Source of the DNA: Aquimarina sp. TRL1
Lineage (GTDB): Bacteria; Bacteroidota; Bacteroidia; Flavobacteriales; Flavobacteriaceae
Reading direction: 5' to 3'
Length of the DNA stretch: 64,000 nt
NCBI RefSeq assembly: GCF_013365535.1
Contig: NZ_CP053590.1
Coordinates: forward strand, 2,284,501-2,348,500
Position numbers and translations under genes: made by a program
The notes under the pieces: generated by a model
Told to the model about the DNA's origin: nothing
Seen by the model: the letters and a program-made list of their open reading frames with translations, nothing else
Database searches by the model: none
Shown here: piece after piece, positions 9,264 through 17,869 of the stretch
Numbering within the stretch: the stretch's first letter is position 1
Layout: each line of letters opens with the position of its first letter

Positions 9264-10022
9264 ATGTCATTTTTTGGAAAAAATATAAAGAAAATAAGAA
9301 GTGTTAAAGGATTAAGTCAGCAGGCTTTTGCAGAGATTTTTGACTTAAAAAGAGGTACTTTAGGGGCTTATGAAGAAGGAAGAAGTGAACCTAAAATAGA
9401 AACCATTATTAAAATAGCTAATTATTTTAGCATCCAAATAGATGATTTATTGACCAGTGAGTTGACGGTTAATGAATTGTTAAAGTTTAAAGGAGATCTT
9501 ACAACACAGGCAAAAGATATAAAAAGAGAACAATTTGCGATGGTCCCATGTATTACAGATGCTACTGCGAATGATTATATTTCTTTATTTGATAAGGAAA
9601 AATTTATAAATGAATTGCCAGTTCTTCAGTTGCCACTAAACCCCGAGAAAGAATTTAGAGGATATACAGTGTCTAATCTGGAGATGACCTCTCATGACGA
9701 AGGATTTTTTCCCAAAGATATTGTGATCGGAGAGAAGGTGCCTTCTTCGGTAATTAAGAAATTAAATAATGGAACCCTGGTCTTTGTGGTAGTAGAAGGA
9801 GAGATTGTTTTTAGAAGATTATACATTACTAAAAATAATGTGGTCTTGAGGGCTGATCATAAGAATATAGATGACCTGGAATTTTCTATTGGATCTATAG
9901 AGGAATTGTGGAGAATTCGCTATGCTTTTTTTAGACGTATTCCTGAGTTTTCTGATGGGGTAGAAGAAAAATTAATGATGATCGAACAGGAATTATTGAA
10001 TATGAAGAAGAAGATGAAGTAA
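9264..10022 (+). CDS. XRE-type HTH regulator with S24/LexA-like C-terminal domain
   Basis: 252 residues from the ATG at 9264. An upstream TTG at 9237 would add nine residues before the conserved start and is less likely. Residues about 4-60 form an XRE helix-turn-helix (KIRSVKGLSQQAFAEIF, then RGTLGAYEEGRSEPKIET). Residues about 125-215 resemble the beta-rich C-terminal fold of S24/LexA/CI repressors. The segment where the catalytic serine would lie reads MTSHDEGFFPKDIVIG, without a clear G-x-S-M motif, so self-cleavage is doubtful. A C-terminal coiled coil (EEKLMMIEQELLNMKKKMK) may aid oligomerisation. It is divergent from the PspA/flotillin operon and is a candidate regulator of it. Confidence 0.82.
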   Translation: MSFFGKNIKKIRSVKGLSQQAFAEIFDLKRGTLGAYEEGRSEPKIETIIKIANYFSIQIDDLLTSELTVNELLKFKGDLTTQAKDIKREQFAMVPCITDATANDYISLFDKEKFINELPVLQLPLNPEKEFRGYTVSNLEMTSHDEGFFPKDIVIGEKVPSSVIKKLNNGTLVFVVVEGEIVFRRLYITKNNVVLRADHKNIDDLEFSIGSIEELWRIRYAFFRRIPEFSDGVEEKLMMIEQELLNMKKKMK

Positions 10023-10263
10023 CTATTTTATAAAATTTAGTTATGATAAAATAGTGATTATCAATTCAACTGAGATTTAGAATGCTGCTTTTATAATTAC
10101 TTTTATAAATAATGTTTAATGAACAAGTATATGTTTGTTAGATGAATATAGAAAGAGATATAATGTATTAGTGAGTTAGGTAGGTTATTTTCTTTGGGTA
10201 TTGATCTGTCTGTATATTATAAATGTATACTAACAGCTACACTGATATTTATAATAGTTAGTA

Positions 10264-10845
10264 ATGATGAATATGTCAGAAACATATAATATCAGGTCAG
10301 TAAGTGTTCGGTCCAGACAAACAAAAATGAGATTATTAATGCCTTCTTCAATGGTAGAGATGTTTCAGCAATTTCTGAAAGAAACTATAGAGAATGAGGT
10401 GGTAGTGGTGAACACCAACATCAGTATGCAGATTTATTATTATTCAAAGAATGATTATAGCCATTTTATAAGAGAAAGTGTATTGCTATATGTGATGAAA
10501 AGAGTAGGAGGTACTGAATTGAAATTTCAGTACGGAAATGATAAGCAAGAGGTTTTTGAGCATTTTTCTGCCGCTATGTACAGCTTTGCAAAGTATCCTC
10601 AACTTTTTTTAGCCTATAGCAAGAAGATTTTATACATAAAGAAGAAGTATCCGGGGAGTCGTTTTATTATGCCAGTTTTAATTGATTTTTTCGAAGATGT
10701 TTTGCGTGTTTTGGGGGAGGCTAATAAGATACCGCATATCGATAAGATCAAGAGGGCGAAAAATAAATCTCAGAGTCCGGAAACTCAAGAAGATATTCTT
10801 AGGAGACTGGTCTCTGAGATTTTATTAAAAAAGCATAATAATTAA
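10264..10845 (+). CDS. Hypothetical protein, all-helical tail
   Basis: 193 residues. I do not recognise a family. ATG codons at 10264, 10267 and 10273 are all possible starts. There is no signal peptide or membrane segment. The central and C-terminal parts (YSHFIRESVLLYVMKRV, FEHFSAAMYSFAKYPQLFLAYSKK, FIMPVLIDFFEDVLRVLGEA) look helical and the tail is rich in Lys and Arg. The helical pattern recalls the ligand domain of TetR regulators, but no HTH precedes it, so this is only a resemblance. The gene is convergent with asnS with 9 bases between stops and no terminator in the gap. Confidence 0.6.
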   Translation: MMNMSETYNIRSVSVRSRQTKMRLLMPSSMVEMFQQFLKETIENEVVVVNTNISMQIYYYSKNDYSHFIRESVLLYVMKRVGGTELKFQYGNDKQEVFEHFSAAMYSFAKYPQLFLAYSKKILYIKKKYPGSRFIMPVLIDFFEDVLRVLGEANKIPHIDKIKRAKNKSQSPETQEDILRRLVSEILLKKHNN

Positions 10846-10854
10846 TGCTGTGTA

Positions 10855-12297
10855 TTAAAATTCCGCGCTTAGTGGTGTTCTGGGGTATGGAATTACGTCT
10901 CGAATATTGCTCATTCCTGTAACAAATAATACGAGTCGTTCGAAACCAAGACCGAAACCACTATGTGTACAGGTTCCAAACCTTCTGGTGTCTAAATACC
11001 ACCATAAGTCTTCTTCCGGGATGTCTAATGCAGCCATTTTTTCCTGTAGAACTTCTAATCTTTCTTCTCTTTGAGAACCTCCTACAATTTCTCCAATCCC
11101 AGGGAATAGAATATCCATAGCTCGAACTGTTTTTCCGTCCTCGTTAAGTCGCATATAGAATGCCTTGATATTCGCTGGATAGTCAAAAAGTATCACCGGG
11201 CATTTAAAGTGCTTTTCTACCAGGTAGCGCTCATGCTCACTTTGTAAGTCAGCACCCCATTCTTCAATTGGGTACTTGAACTTTTTCTTTTTATTGGGTT
11301 TCGAATTTTTCAAGATTTCTATTGCCTCAGTGTAACTAACACGTTTAAAATTGTTATCTAATACAAATCGAAGCTTGTCTCTCAATAACATTTCTGAGCG
11401 CTCTGCCTGTGGCTTTTGTTTGTCCTCCTGAACCAAACGGTTTTCTAAAAAAGCTAAATCGTCCTGGCAGTTGTCCAATACGTATTGAATGACATATTTT
11501 ATAAAATCTTCTGCTAGATCCATGTTTCCGTCAAGATCACAGAAAGCGATTTCTGGTTCGATCATCCAAAACTCTGCCAGGTGACGAGAGGTGTTTGAAT
11601 TTTCTGCTCTGAAAGTTGGTCCAAAAGTGTATATCTGTCCAAGACCCATTGCATACGTTTCTCCTTCTAACTGTCCAGAAACAGTTAGGTTGGTTTCTCT
11701 CCCAAAAAAGTCCTTGCTATGATCAATATTCCCATTTTCGTCCTTGGGAATATTATTTAGATCCATATTGGTCACTTTAAAAGCTTCTCCAGCACCTTCT
11801 GCATCACTTCCTGTTATTATTGGTGTGTGTACATAGTGAAAATCATTTTTCTGAAAATAGTCATGTACAGCGTACGATAATTTAGATCGTAGACGCATGA
11901 TGGCACCAAATGTATTTGTACGTACTCTTAAATGAGCTTGTTCTCTCAGCTTTTCTAAACTATGGCGCTTAGGTGATAAGATGGTTTTTTTTACCTCTTC
12001 AGGATTGGCATCTCCTTCTATCTCTATTGCCGATACCTGGATTTCTACACGTTGTCCTTTTCCTTCACTTTCTACTAATGTCCCAGAAACAGCAATTGCA
12101 GCACCAATATTAATTCTATCCACTATTTCTTGATTAATTGTGTTGTCTTCAATAACACATTGGATATTATTTATAGTGGACCCGTCATTTACAGCTATGA
12201 ATCGATCATTACGAAATGAACGTACCCATCCTTTTATGGTAACTGGCTGTAATAGTTGATCACTTTGTAGTACTTCTATTACTTTAGTGTGTTTCAT
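10855..12297 (-). CDS. asnS: Asparaginyl-tRNA synthetase
   Basis: 480 residues, a usual length for AsnRS. An N-terminal OB-fold anticodon-binding domain (about 15-105, VTIKGWVRSFRNDRFIAVND) precedes the class II catalytic core. Motif 2 is visible as TFRAENSNTSRHLAEFWMIE and motif 3 as GFGLGFERLVLFVTG near the C-terminus. The SNTSRH segment separates AsnRS from AspRS. It charges tRNA-Asn with asparagine in the cytoplasm. The gene has its own -7 box at 12390-12397 and a possible distal promoter at 12660-12693. Confidence 0.97.
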   Translation of the reverse strand: MKHTKVIEVLQSDQLLQPVTIKGWVRSFRNDRFIAVNDGSTINNIQCVIEDNTINQEIVDRINIGAAIAVSGTLVESEGKGQRVEIQVSAIEIEGDANPEEVKKTILSPKRHSLEKLREQAHLRVRTNTFGAIMRLRSKLSYAVHDYFQKNDFHYVHTPIITGSDAEGAGEAFKVTNMDLNNIPKDENGNIDHSKDFFGRETNLTVSGQLEGETYAMGLGQIYTFGPTFRAENSNTSRHLAEFWMIEPEIAFCDLDGNMDLAEDFIKYVIQYVLDNCQDDLAFLENRLVQEDKQKPQAERSEMLLRDKLRFVLDNNFKRVSYTEAIEILKNSKPNKKKKFKYPIEEWGADLQSEHERYLVEKHFKCPVILFDYPANIKAFYMRLNEDGKTVRAMDILFPGIGEIVGGSQREERLEVLQEKMAALDIPEEDLWWYLDTRRFGTCTHSGFGLGFERLVLFVTGMSNIRDVIPYPRTPLSAEF

Positions 12298-12389
12298 TTG
12301 TATTTAGTTTTCTTTTTTATATCGTTTAATTTTTTACCCTATTGCATTCAGAAAGGTATAATTATTCCGAAGGGTAGAAATTAAGGTAG

Positions 12390-12397
12390 CAAATATA
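12390..12397 (-). promoter_or_regulatory. Promoter -7 box for asnS
   Basis: Minus strand TATATTTG, a perfect TAnnTTTG. At 19 bases upstream (12417-12419) the minus strand reads ATG where TTG is expected, a 2 of 3 match. Predicted leader is about 85 bases. Confidence 0.6.
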
Positions 12398-12659
12398 ATT
12401 TTTTTAATCTGATTGTCATAAATAGATTGTGTAGTTAAAAAGGAATAAAGTGAGGTTTTATGATTCTCTAATTATGGATTCTATCTCGTGATTTGACGTT
12501 TTTTGGAAAGGTGATTCGATAAAAAAAGAGAATGTAAAAGAGAATTTCATACGAAAATGATAAAAAAAACGACTTTTTTGTAAAAACCATATACTTATAA
12601 TATTCTGAAAATCAACATAATACAATTTTTTTAGAATTTTTTTGACATTTTTTTAAAGC

Positions 12660-12693
12660 CAAATGTAAAAAAGGGGATTTTTCCCCCCTTCAA
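12660..12693 (-). promoter_or_regulatory. Candidate distal promoter with a hairpin in its spacer
   Basis: Minus strand TTG (12693-12691), 23-base spacer, TACATTTG (12667-12660). The spacer contains GGGGA-TTTT-TCCCC (12673-12686), which can form a small hairpin. It would give asnS a leader of about 350 bases or drive an unrecognised RNA. Confidence 0.35.
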
Positions 12694-12723
12694 ACTATTT
12701 TATTTATGGCGTGCTGCATTTAT

Positions 12724-12737
12724 ATTGCATATGCAAT
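12724..12737. repeat. 14-bp perfect palindrome
   Basis: ATTGCATATGCAAT, located about 30 bases upstream of the candidate -33 element at 12691-12693. Candidate operator; no regulator is implied by the neighbours. Confidence 0.5.
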
Positions 12738-12753
12738 TGTGACGATAAGTGCA

Positions 12754-12778
12754 TTAAGTTAAGTTAAGTTTAGTTAGG
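12754..12778. repeat. Short tandem pentamer repeat (TTAAG)
   Basis: Three perfect TTAAG units in a row (12754-12768) followed by two diverged units, TTTAG and TTAGG. Confidence 0.6.
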
Positions 12779-12804
12779 TAGGTTTTGGGGTAATCTATCT
12801 TACA

Positions 12805-12840
12805 AAAAGTCCCACCAAGTTCTTGGTGGGGCTTTCTTTT
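12805..12840 (-). terminator. Intrinsic terminator of the RND exporter gene
   Basis: CCCACCAAG (12811-12819) pairs with CTTGGTGGG (12822-12830), extended by flanking A/T pairs, with T-rich runs on both strands. It lies about 19 bases past the exporter stop. Confidence 0.85.
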
Positions 12841-12858
12841 TTATAGAGATGTATTTTC

Positions 12859-15261
12859 TTATTTTTCTTTTTGTTCTGGTAGTTCTTCGTCATTGGCAAT
12901 AATGCGAAGCTTCGGCTCTTTTAATGTTTTCTTATTGGCAATGCTTCTTTCTAGAGATAATAATAAAGAAGGGAGTAAAAGAAGGTTTGCAAGCATAGCA
13001 AATATTAGGGTGATGGAGATAAGTCCTCCCAGAGCTTTGGTTCCTCCAAAACTGGAAATCATAAATACGGAGAATCCAAAGAATAACACAGTAGATGTGT
13101 AAAACATGCTGACTCCTGTTTCTCGTAAGGCTCCAAACACTGATTTGCGTATTCTCCAGTGATTTGACTTTAGTTCTTGTCGGTATTTTGCCAGGAAATG
13201 AATCGTATCATCTACTGAAATACCAAAAGCAATACTAAAGACAAGAATGGTCGAAGGTTTTATAGGAACTCCTAAGAATCCCATTAATCCTGCTGTCATT
13301 AATAATGGAAGTAGGTTGGGGATTAAGGAGATAATAATCATTTTAAACGAGCGGAACATCCAGGCCATAAATAAAGCGATAAGCAGAATGGCTAATCCTA
13401 AAGAAAAAACCAGATTCCATACAAGATAGGTGGTTCCTTTTTGAAATATTAATGCTTTTCCTGTGAAGGTAACATCATACCTGTCTTCTGGGAATATCTT
13501 TTTTATTTTAGGAGTAAGGTTAGCTTCGATTCGTTCCATTTCCTCTGTGCCAACATCTTTCATAAAAGTAGTAATTCTGGCATATTGTCCGGTAGAATCT
13601 ATGTAGCTTTTCATGACTCCAGCTTTGGATTCAAAACTCTTTGCATAAGGTAGAATGAAATTCCGCTCCTGACTTGTTGGGATTTGATAATATTTTGGAT
13701 TTCCATTATAAAATGCCTGCTTGGCATACTTAACCAAGTTAACAATCGAAATTGGTTTTGATAACTCGGGGGTTTCTTCGATAAGTTCACTGAGTTTCTC
13801 CATTCGTTTTAATGTTGGGAGTTTTAAAACTCCTTGCTTTCTTTTCGTATCAATGAGAATCTCCAGTGGCATGATACCATCAAATTCTTTTTCGAAAAAT
13901 GTAATATCTTTAAAGAAAGGGGCTTCTTTTGGCATGTCTTCCAGTAAGCTTCCGGAAACTTTTATGGTGTAAATACCAATGATACTTCCTATAAGAATCA
14001 TTACTGACCAGGCATATATGGTTATTCTTCGAGTTTTAACCATATGTTCCATCCAATCCACGAGTCTTTCGATCCATTGTTTTCCTAAATGCTTGAGATG
14101 CCTTTCTTTTGGGGGAGGCATATAGCTGTAGATCACAGTAATTACCAGTAAGCATAAAATAAATAAGGCAACAATATTCAAAGAAGCGACAATACCAAAT
14201 TCTTTCAGAAGTTTACTCTCTGTTAAGGCAAAAGTGGCAAAACCGGCAGCGGTAGTGATGTTAGTCATCAGAGTGGCATTTCCTACCTTGGTGATAACAC
14301 GTTGAAGGGACTTGGCTTTGTTTCCGTGTTTTTTGATTTCCTGTTGGTATTTATTAATAAGGAAAATACAGTTTGGAATCCCTATTACAATAACAAGAGG
14401 GGGAATAATGGCGGTTAGTACAGTTATTTCATATTTTAATAATCCCAGAATACCAAAAGCCCACATGACTCCAATGATAACTGTAGCCATGGATATAAAA
14501 GTAGCTCGGAAGGATCTGAAAAAGAAAAAGAAAATAACAGAGGTGACTAAAAGAGCACCAAGTATAAATATTTGTATCTCGTCCATGATGTTTTGAGAGT
14601 TCATGGTACGGATATATGACATTCCAGATACTTTAATGTCAATATTGTGTTTTTTTTCGAATGCTTCTACTTTAGGAACTAGTACTTTTTCGATAAAAAC
14701 TTTTCGGATGCTGGTGTTTACAATTTCTTTTTTTAAATATAGAGCACTTTGTACTGTTTCTGAGTGCTTGCTATATACCAATCCCTGATAGAATGGAAGC
14801 TCGTTAAAAAGTTCGAATTTATATTCTGAAACCTGATCCTTGGTAAAGGTTGAGTCCTTGATAAATGGAGTGAGTTCGAATCGGGGAGGGTTGTCCTTTT
14901 TTTCTAACTTCTGCAGGTCTCCGATAGAAATAACCAGGTCTATCTCATCGTGTGTTTTGAAAGAATTGTTAAAGTTGTTCCATGCTTTTAATTTTTCTGG
15001 AGAAAAAAGAGAACTGTCATTAACAGCCATTACAATAAGATTTCCTTCTTCGCCGAATTTATCAAGGAATTTTTGATATTGTAAGTTGATTTCGTGGTCA
15101 TCAGGTAATAAATTAGCTTCTGTAAAAGAAAACCTCATATGTTGCCATTGAAAACCAAGAAAGACTGTAATTCCTACAATTAGAATAATGATTGCCGGTC
15201 TGTTGCGGAGAATGATGCCTGCCAGTGCATTCCAAAACCCAAAACTTAATAACTTTGCCAT
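12859..15261 (-). CDS. RND/MMPL-family exporter
   Basis: 800 residues. The topology is that of a two-fold RND permease: a first membrane helix (about 18-38), a large periplasmic loop (about 40-220), a block of five to six helices (about 225-380), another loop and a second helix block (about 625-780). Typical membrane motifs are visible, including AFGISVDDTIHFLAKY in the second half. RND/MMPL proteins use the proton gradient to export lipids or hydrophobic compounds across the inner membrane. No membrane-fusion or outer-membrane partner is adjacent, so the substrate is unknown; hopanoid- or lipid-type transport is possible. The C-terminal tail is short and charged. The stop is followed by a strong terminator. 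Confidence 0.88.
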   Translation of the reverse strand: MAKLLSFGFWNALAGIILRNRPAIIILIVGITVFLGFQWQHMRFSFTEANLLPDDHEINLQYQKFLDKFGEEGNLIVMAVNDSSLFSPEKLKAWNNFNNSFKTHDEIDLVISIGDLQKLEKKDNPPRFELTPFIKDSTFTKDQVSEYKFELFNELPFYQGLVYSKHSETVQSALYLKKEIVNTSIRKVFIEKVLVPKVEAFEKKHNIDIKVSGMSYIRTMNSQNIMDEIQIFILGALLVTSVIFFFFFRSFRATFISMATVIIGVMWAFGILGLLKYEITVLTAIIPPLVIVIGIPNCIFLINKYQQEIKKHGNKAKSLQRVITKVGNATLMTNITTAAGFATFALTESKLLKEFGIVASLNIVALFILCLLVITVIYSYMPPPKERHLKHLGKQWIERLVDWMEHMVKTRRITIYAWSVMILIGSIIGIYTIKVSGSLLEDMPKEAPFFKDITFFEKEFDGIMPLEILIDTKRKQGVLKLPTLKRMEKLSELIEETPELSKPISIVNLVKYAKQAFYNGNPKYYQIPTSQERNFILPYAKSFESKAGVMKSYIDSTGQYARITTFMKDVGTEEMERIEANLTPKIKKIFPEDRYDVTFTGKALIFQKGTTYLVWNLVFSLGLAILLIALFMAWMFRSFKMIIISLIPNLLPLLMTAGLMGFLGVPIKPSTILVFSIAFGISVDDTIHFLAKYRQELKSNHWRIRKSVFGALRETGVSMFYTSTVLFFGFSVFMISSFGGTKALGGLISITLIFAMLANLLLLPSLLLSLERSIANKKTLKEPKLRIIANDEELPEQKEK

Positions 15262-15278
15262 GCTTTATTTTAGTTGTG

Positions 15279-15286
15279 CAAATGTA
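15279..15286 (-). promoter_or_regulatory. -7 box for the RND exporter gene
   Basis: Minus strand TACATTTG, 17 bases before the ATG at 15261. No clear TTG at -33. Confidence 0.5.
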
Positions 15287-15344
15287 AGGATTTGAGCTTT
15301 TACTGTTAAGTGCTTTTAGGGAAATAATTATTTTTAATACTAAA

Positions 15345-17786
15345 TTATAATTTAAGATAGAAGGTAAATTTAAAAGCGATGTTGTCTCCGAAATTAGGGA
15401 GGTGATATGCTCCGTACCTGTATGAAAAACTCAATCCAAAACCAGCGAACAATTTATTGATTTCGATTCCTGATTCTTGATATCCGTGTTTTAATGATTT
15501 GAATTCAATGCCTTGATGGTCTTCTATGTTGTCAACATCTCCGATAGCATAGCGATTGATAAATGATAGTTCTGGCTTAAGCCAGCTGGTAATTTTAAAA
15601 GGTTTGAGTGTATGACGAATTTGTAATGAAGCAAGTTTGTTGCTAAAAAATTCACTGAAATACATGGTTTCGAAGCTACTTCTGCCTGCGACAGAGAATC
15701 GTTGCATGATGGTTTCCTTAGTAGGTGCATTTGGGTATGCGTGATAGAGATGTGTGAGTGGAACATCTCCACTGGCTAAATTCCCTTCCAATAAGAAACT
15801 AGTGCTGGATTCGTTTAGTCTGTTGATGGTGTATTCCGCTTTGATGCCAAATTTGGCATATTGAAAATCACTGTTCAGGACTCCCTTATATGCCTGAGTG
15901 TATTGTGCTGTGATTTTTGGGAACCCTTCCTGTACTTCTCTGTAGCCATCTGGTGTTTTGAGGAATTCGCTAAAGGGAGACCATCGTATCGCTATGGTTG
16001 ATTCTGCAAGTTTGTATGAGGAATGGGCAATATTATTTTTTACATATCTGTAACCTCCTGTTTGATAAATATCTCCTAGAGATATTTGTGCTTCAGAGAG
16101 AAGTTTGGGTAGAATTTGATACTGTAGGCTGCTGCTCCAGGTTTGGTGTTTGTAATAAAAATCAATGTTAACAAGTCGGGGTTCAAAGAGGGAATAAACT
16201 CTTCTGTCTGTTAGGTATAAAAAGCTTCCTACTTCACTTAAGTCGTCTGTGTAATTGAAGTTTAACCAGGTTCTGGCGTCTTTGTTTAGTAAAACACCTG
16301 TTCCGACACCATACTTAAAAGCATTATCTCTGAATCCATAGGTTAGATATCCTTCTATCCTAAACCTTTTAGAGAGCTTTTCGTTGCTAAGCATTCCGAT
16401 TCCGAGACGTAACCCTTCGTAATTGTTATACTTAATCGGATAAGTAAGGTCAAAATTTATAATGCTAAGTGGGTAATACCCTAAATTGAAATTTTGGATA
16501 ACCCTGATCTTATGTTCGATATTTTGCTTTTTTACAATATCTGCGATAACAGGAAAAGAGTTTTCGTCTTTTTCGGTAATTTCACTAGTTCTGTATTGTT
16601 CCCAGTATGTGTCAGGTCTATTAGAAGCTTCTGGGTGGATTTCGATTGCTGCTCGTTTGGCAGAAAGTTGTATCGGGGGGTTTAGGGTAATGTCAAAATA
16701 ATCAGTTTTTGAAATTAAAAACCCGTTGTTTTCTTTGCTTGTTTTTTTAGTGTTCCCCAATCTTCCAATAGAAATTCTTCCTCCAAAAAGGGCTACTTTC
16801 TGTCTCCCTTTTCCGGATTGAATGGAGACTTCCTGGTTTGAAGGAAACCAGAGATTTTGTTCTTCGTAGTAATGGTAGTTATGAGTAGCCATTATATTGA
16901 GTTCGCCTCTTACTTCTGCTATTGCTTTTTGGATAGCCAGGGTTTCCATGTCCAGATATAAAACTCCTTCCAGGCTGGCCACACGTTTGGATCGCCTCGG
17001 TTGGAAAAGAATAACGTAGGCAGGTCTTTTTCCTTTAGTGGTGTCTAGGATTTTGAAATAGTAATTCTTAATAGCTCTTTTGGATAAGGGACCTGCATAT
17101 TTATTGTCTAATATGGTATAGTCTTCCTCGTACAATGTGTTGGATTGGATTTTGATACCTAGGACATTGTAGACGGGTTCTTCGAAACCTGTCATTCTGG
17201 TAGCGAGGATCGTTTCTTTTTCTCCTTTGTTTTTTAAGTATTGGTATTCGCTTATTTTTTCTGAAAGAAAAGAATGGGTTTCATTGAATATATGTTCAAT
17301 ATCTACATCGGCGGTATCTTTGCTTTCTAATTTTCCTTTATTTTTTCCTGTGATTTTGAATTTGTTATAGGTTTTGTAGCTGTAACTGTTCAATTTGCTT
17401 TTAGGGTTGTTTAGGGGGCGTTTTCGGATGGCTTTGCGAATAATTTTGGAAGCAATATTTCCATCACTATCAATTTCTATTGGGTCGAGTTTCTCGGTTT
17501 TTGGAGTTAGGTAAAACTCAATTTTGTCAATATCTGCAGATGCAATTGTCAGGTTTTTGGTGATATACCCTATGTAGCTAACGGTGATTTTTAATGGTAG
17601 TTCCTGACAGTGAATCGAGAATTCTCCTGTAGAATCACTTAGTGCATAATCAGAATGATTGGTCTTTATAGTGGCAAAGGGAAGTGGGTTATTGGTGGAT
17701 TGATCTATTATTTTTCCAGAGATATTTATTTGAGAACATAAAAGAAATGGGGTAAGAAAAGATAAACAAAGGAGTATGTTTCGCAT
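15345..17786 (-). CDS. DUF5686 outer-membrane protein with carboxypeptidase-like regulatory domain
   Basis: 813 residues. A signal peptide (MRNILLCLSFLTPFLLCSQ) is followed by a carboxypeptidase-regulatory-like beta domain (about 22-95, with ISGKIIDQSTNNPLPFATI), as seen at the front of many TonB-dependent receptors. The rest matches the DUF5686 pattern: alternating polar strands and a C-terminal half (about 430-813) rich in aromatic beta strands that look like an outer-membrane barrel ending in YRYGAYHLPNFGDNIAFKFTFYLKL-type strands. No TonB plug domain or TonB box was seen, so it is not a classic receptor. Function in the family is unknown to me; a surface transport or assembly role is an inference. 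It stands alone between frr and the RND exporter gene. Confidence 0.85.
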   Translation of the reverse strand: MRNILLCLSFLTPFLLCSQINISGKIIDQSTNNPLPFATIKTNHSDYALSDSTGEFSIHCQELPLKITVSYIGYITKNLTIASADIDKIEFYLTPKTEKLDPIEIDSDGNIASKIIRKAIRKRPLNNPKSKLNSYSYKTYNKFKITGKNKGKLESKDTADVDIEHIFNETHSFLSEKISEYQYLKNKGEKETILATRMTGFEEPVYNVLGIKIQSNTLYEEDYTILDNKYAGPLSKRAIKNYYFKILDTTKGKRPAYVILFQPRRSKRVASLEGVLYLDMETLAIQKAIAEVRGELNIMATHNYHYYEEQNLWFPSNQEVSIQSGKGRQKVALFGGRISIGRLGNTKKTSKENNGFLISKTDYFDITLNPPIQLSAKRAAIEIHPEASNRPDTYWEQYRTSEITEKDENSFPVIADIVKKQNIEHKIRVIQNFNLGYYPLSIINFDLTYPIKYNNYEGLRLGIGMLSNEKLSKRFRIEGYLTYGFRDNAFKYGVGTGVLLNKDARTWLNFNYTDDLSEVGSFLYLTDRRVYSLFEPRLVNIDFYYKHQTWSSSLQYQILPKLLSEAQISLGDIYQTGGYRYVKNNIAHSSYKLAESTIAIRWSPFSEFLKTPDGYREVQEGFPKITAQYTQAYKGVLNSDFQYAKFGIKAEYTINRLNESSTSFLLEGNLASGDVPLTHLYHAYPNAPTKETIMQRFSVAGRSSFETMYFSEFFSNKLASLQIRHTLKPFKITSWLKPELSFINRYAIGDVDNIEDHQGIEFKSLKHGYQESGIEINKLFAGFGLSFSYRYGAYHLPNFGDNIAFKFTFYLKL

Positions 17787-17818
17787 TATCTGAATGAGTT
17801 CAAAAAGGGGTAATATAC

Positions 17819-17854
17819 AAAAAAAAGCGCCTTGTCGTATATAGGCGCTTTTTT
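17819..17854 (-). terminator. Intrinsic terminator after frr
   Basis: AAGCGCCT (17825-17832) pairs with AGGCGCTT (17843-17850). The minus strand has a long T run after the stem. The hairpin begins 16 bases beyond the frr stop. Confidence 0.88.
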
Positions 17855-17869
17855 AAAGGTGTAATAGAC

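Larger units (their letters stand above)
12398..12858. other. Long non-coding stretch between asnS and the RND exporter
   Basis: About 460 bases with no plausible ORF on either strand. Apart from the elements listed separately (promoter candidate 12660-12693, palindrome 12724-12737, pentamer repeat 12754-12778, terminator 12805-12840) it is AT-rich with homopolymer runs. Confidence 0.6.
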
